From Verrucomicrobiota bacterium (GTDB taxonomy: Bacteria > Verrucomicrobiota > Verrucomicrobiia > Limisphaerales > JAEYXS01): a stretch of DNA of 6,833 nt. The stretch covers positions 1 to 6,833 of the forward strand of contig JAJNBN010000188.1 in assembly GCA_021156225.1 (NCBI GenBank). Direction: 5' to 3'. The position numbers and the translations under genes are program-made. The notes beneath the pieces are model-generated. The model worked only from the letters and a program-made list of their open reading frames with translations, had not been told where the DNA came from and searched no databases. This document shows positions 6,808 through 6,833 of this stretch, one piece after another; within the stretch, counting starts at the first letter, position 1; every line of letters starts with the position of its first letter.

Positions 6808-6833
6808 AAATGACGGACCCGCAGCCGGTTTTG

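Overview
The window is densely coding and every gene I can support lies on the minus strand, so transcription runs from high to low coordinates. It most resembles a free-living member of the Verrucomicrobiota. This rests on two things: a PilM-type protein followed at once by a homologue of Akkermansia Amuc_1100 (a gene order known from that phylum), and an exosortase locus of the kind common in its environmental members. The exact lineage is inference; base composition looks moderately GC-rich by eye.

The right half (about 2692-6833) is a cell-surface and exopolysaccharide module. It holds an exosortase-family membrane protein (5893-6807), an EpsI/DUF3485 partner translated from an overlapping GTGA junction with a strong ribosome binding site (5102-5896), a polyprenyl-phosphate sugar-1-phosphate transferase that would start a lipid-linked glycan (3703-5094), and a UDP-glucuronate decarboxylase that would make UDP-xylose (2692-3660). 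The four genes are spaced tightly enough to be one operon. In other bacteria exosortases process PEP-CTERM-type proteins and sit among EPS genes; no PEP-CTERM substrate is visible here.

A 252-base non-coding gap (2440-2691) holds a short palindrome but no clear promoter or terminator.

The left part (1-2439) is a type IV pilus assembly module. A 605-residue protein fuses a PilM-like cytoplasmic actin-fold domain to a PilN-like segment (ELNLMP motif, membrane helix, coiled coil and periplasmic domain with an Ala/Pro-rich insert). Seven bases after its stop begins an Amuc_1100-like, PilO-like membrane protein that runs off the left edge. Together they would form the inner-membrane alignment complex of a pilus.

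The most notable points are the PilM-PilN fusion, the Amuc_1100 homologue outside an obvious gut setting, the exosortase/EpsI pair beside UDP-xylose and glycan-initiation genes, and an anti-Shine-Dalgarno-like sequence ahead of the decarboxylase gene. I saw no RNA genes, mobile elements or CRISPR arrays.
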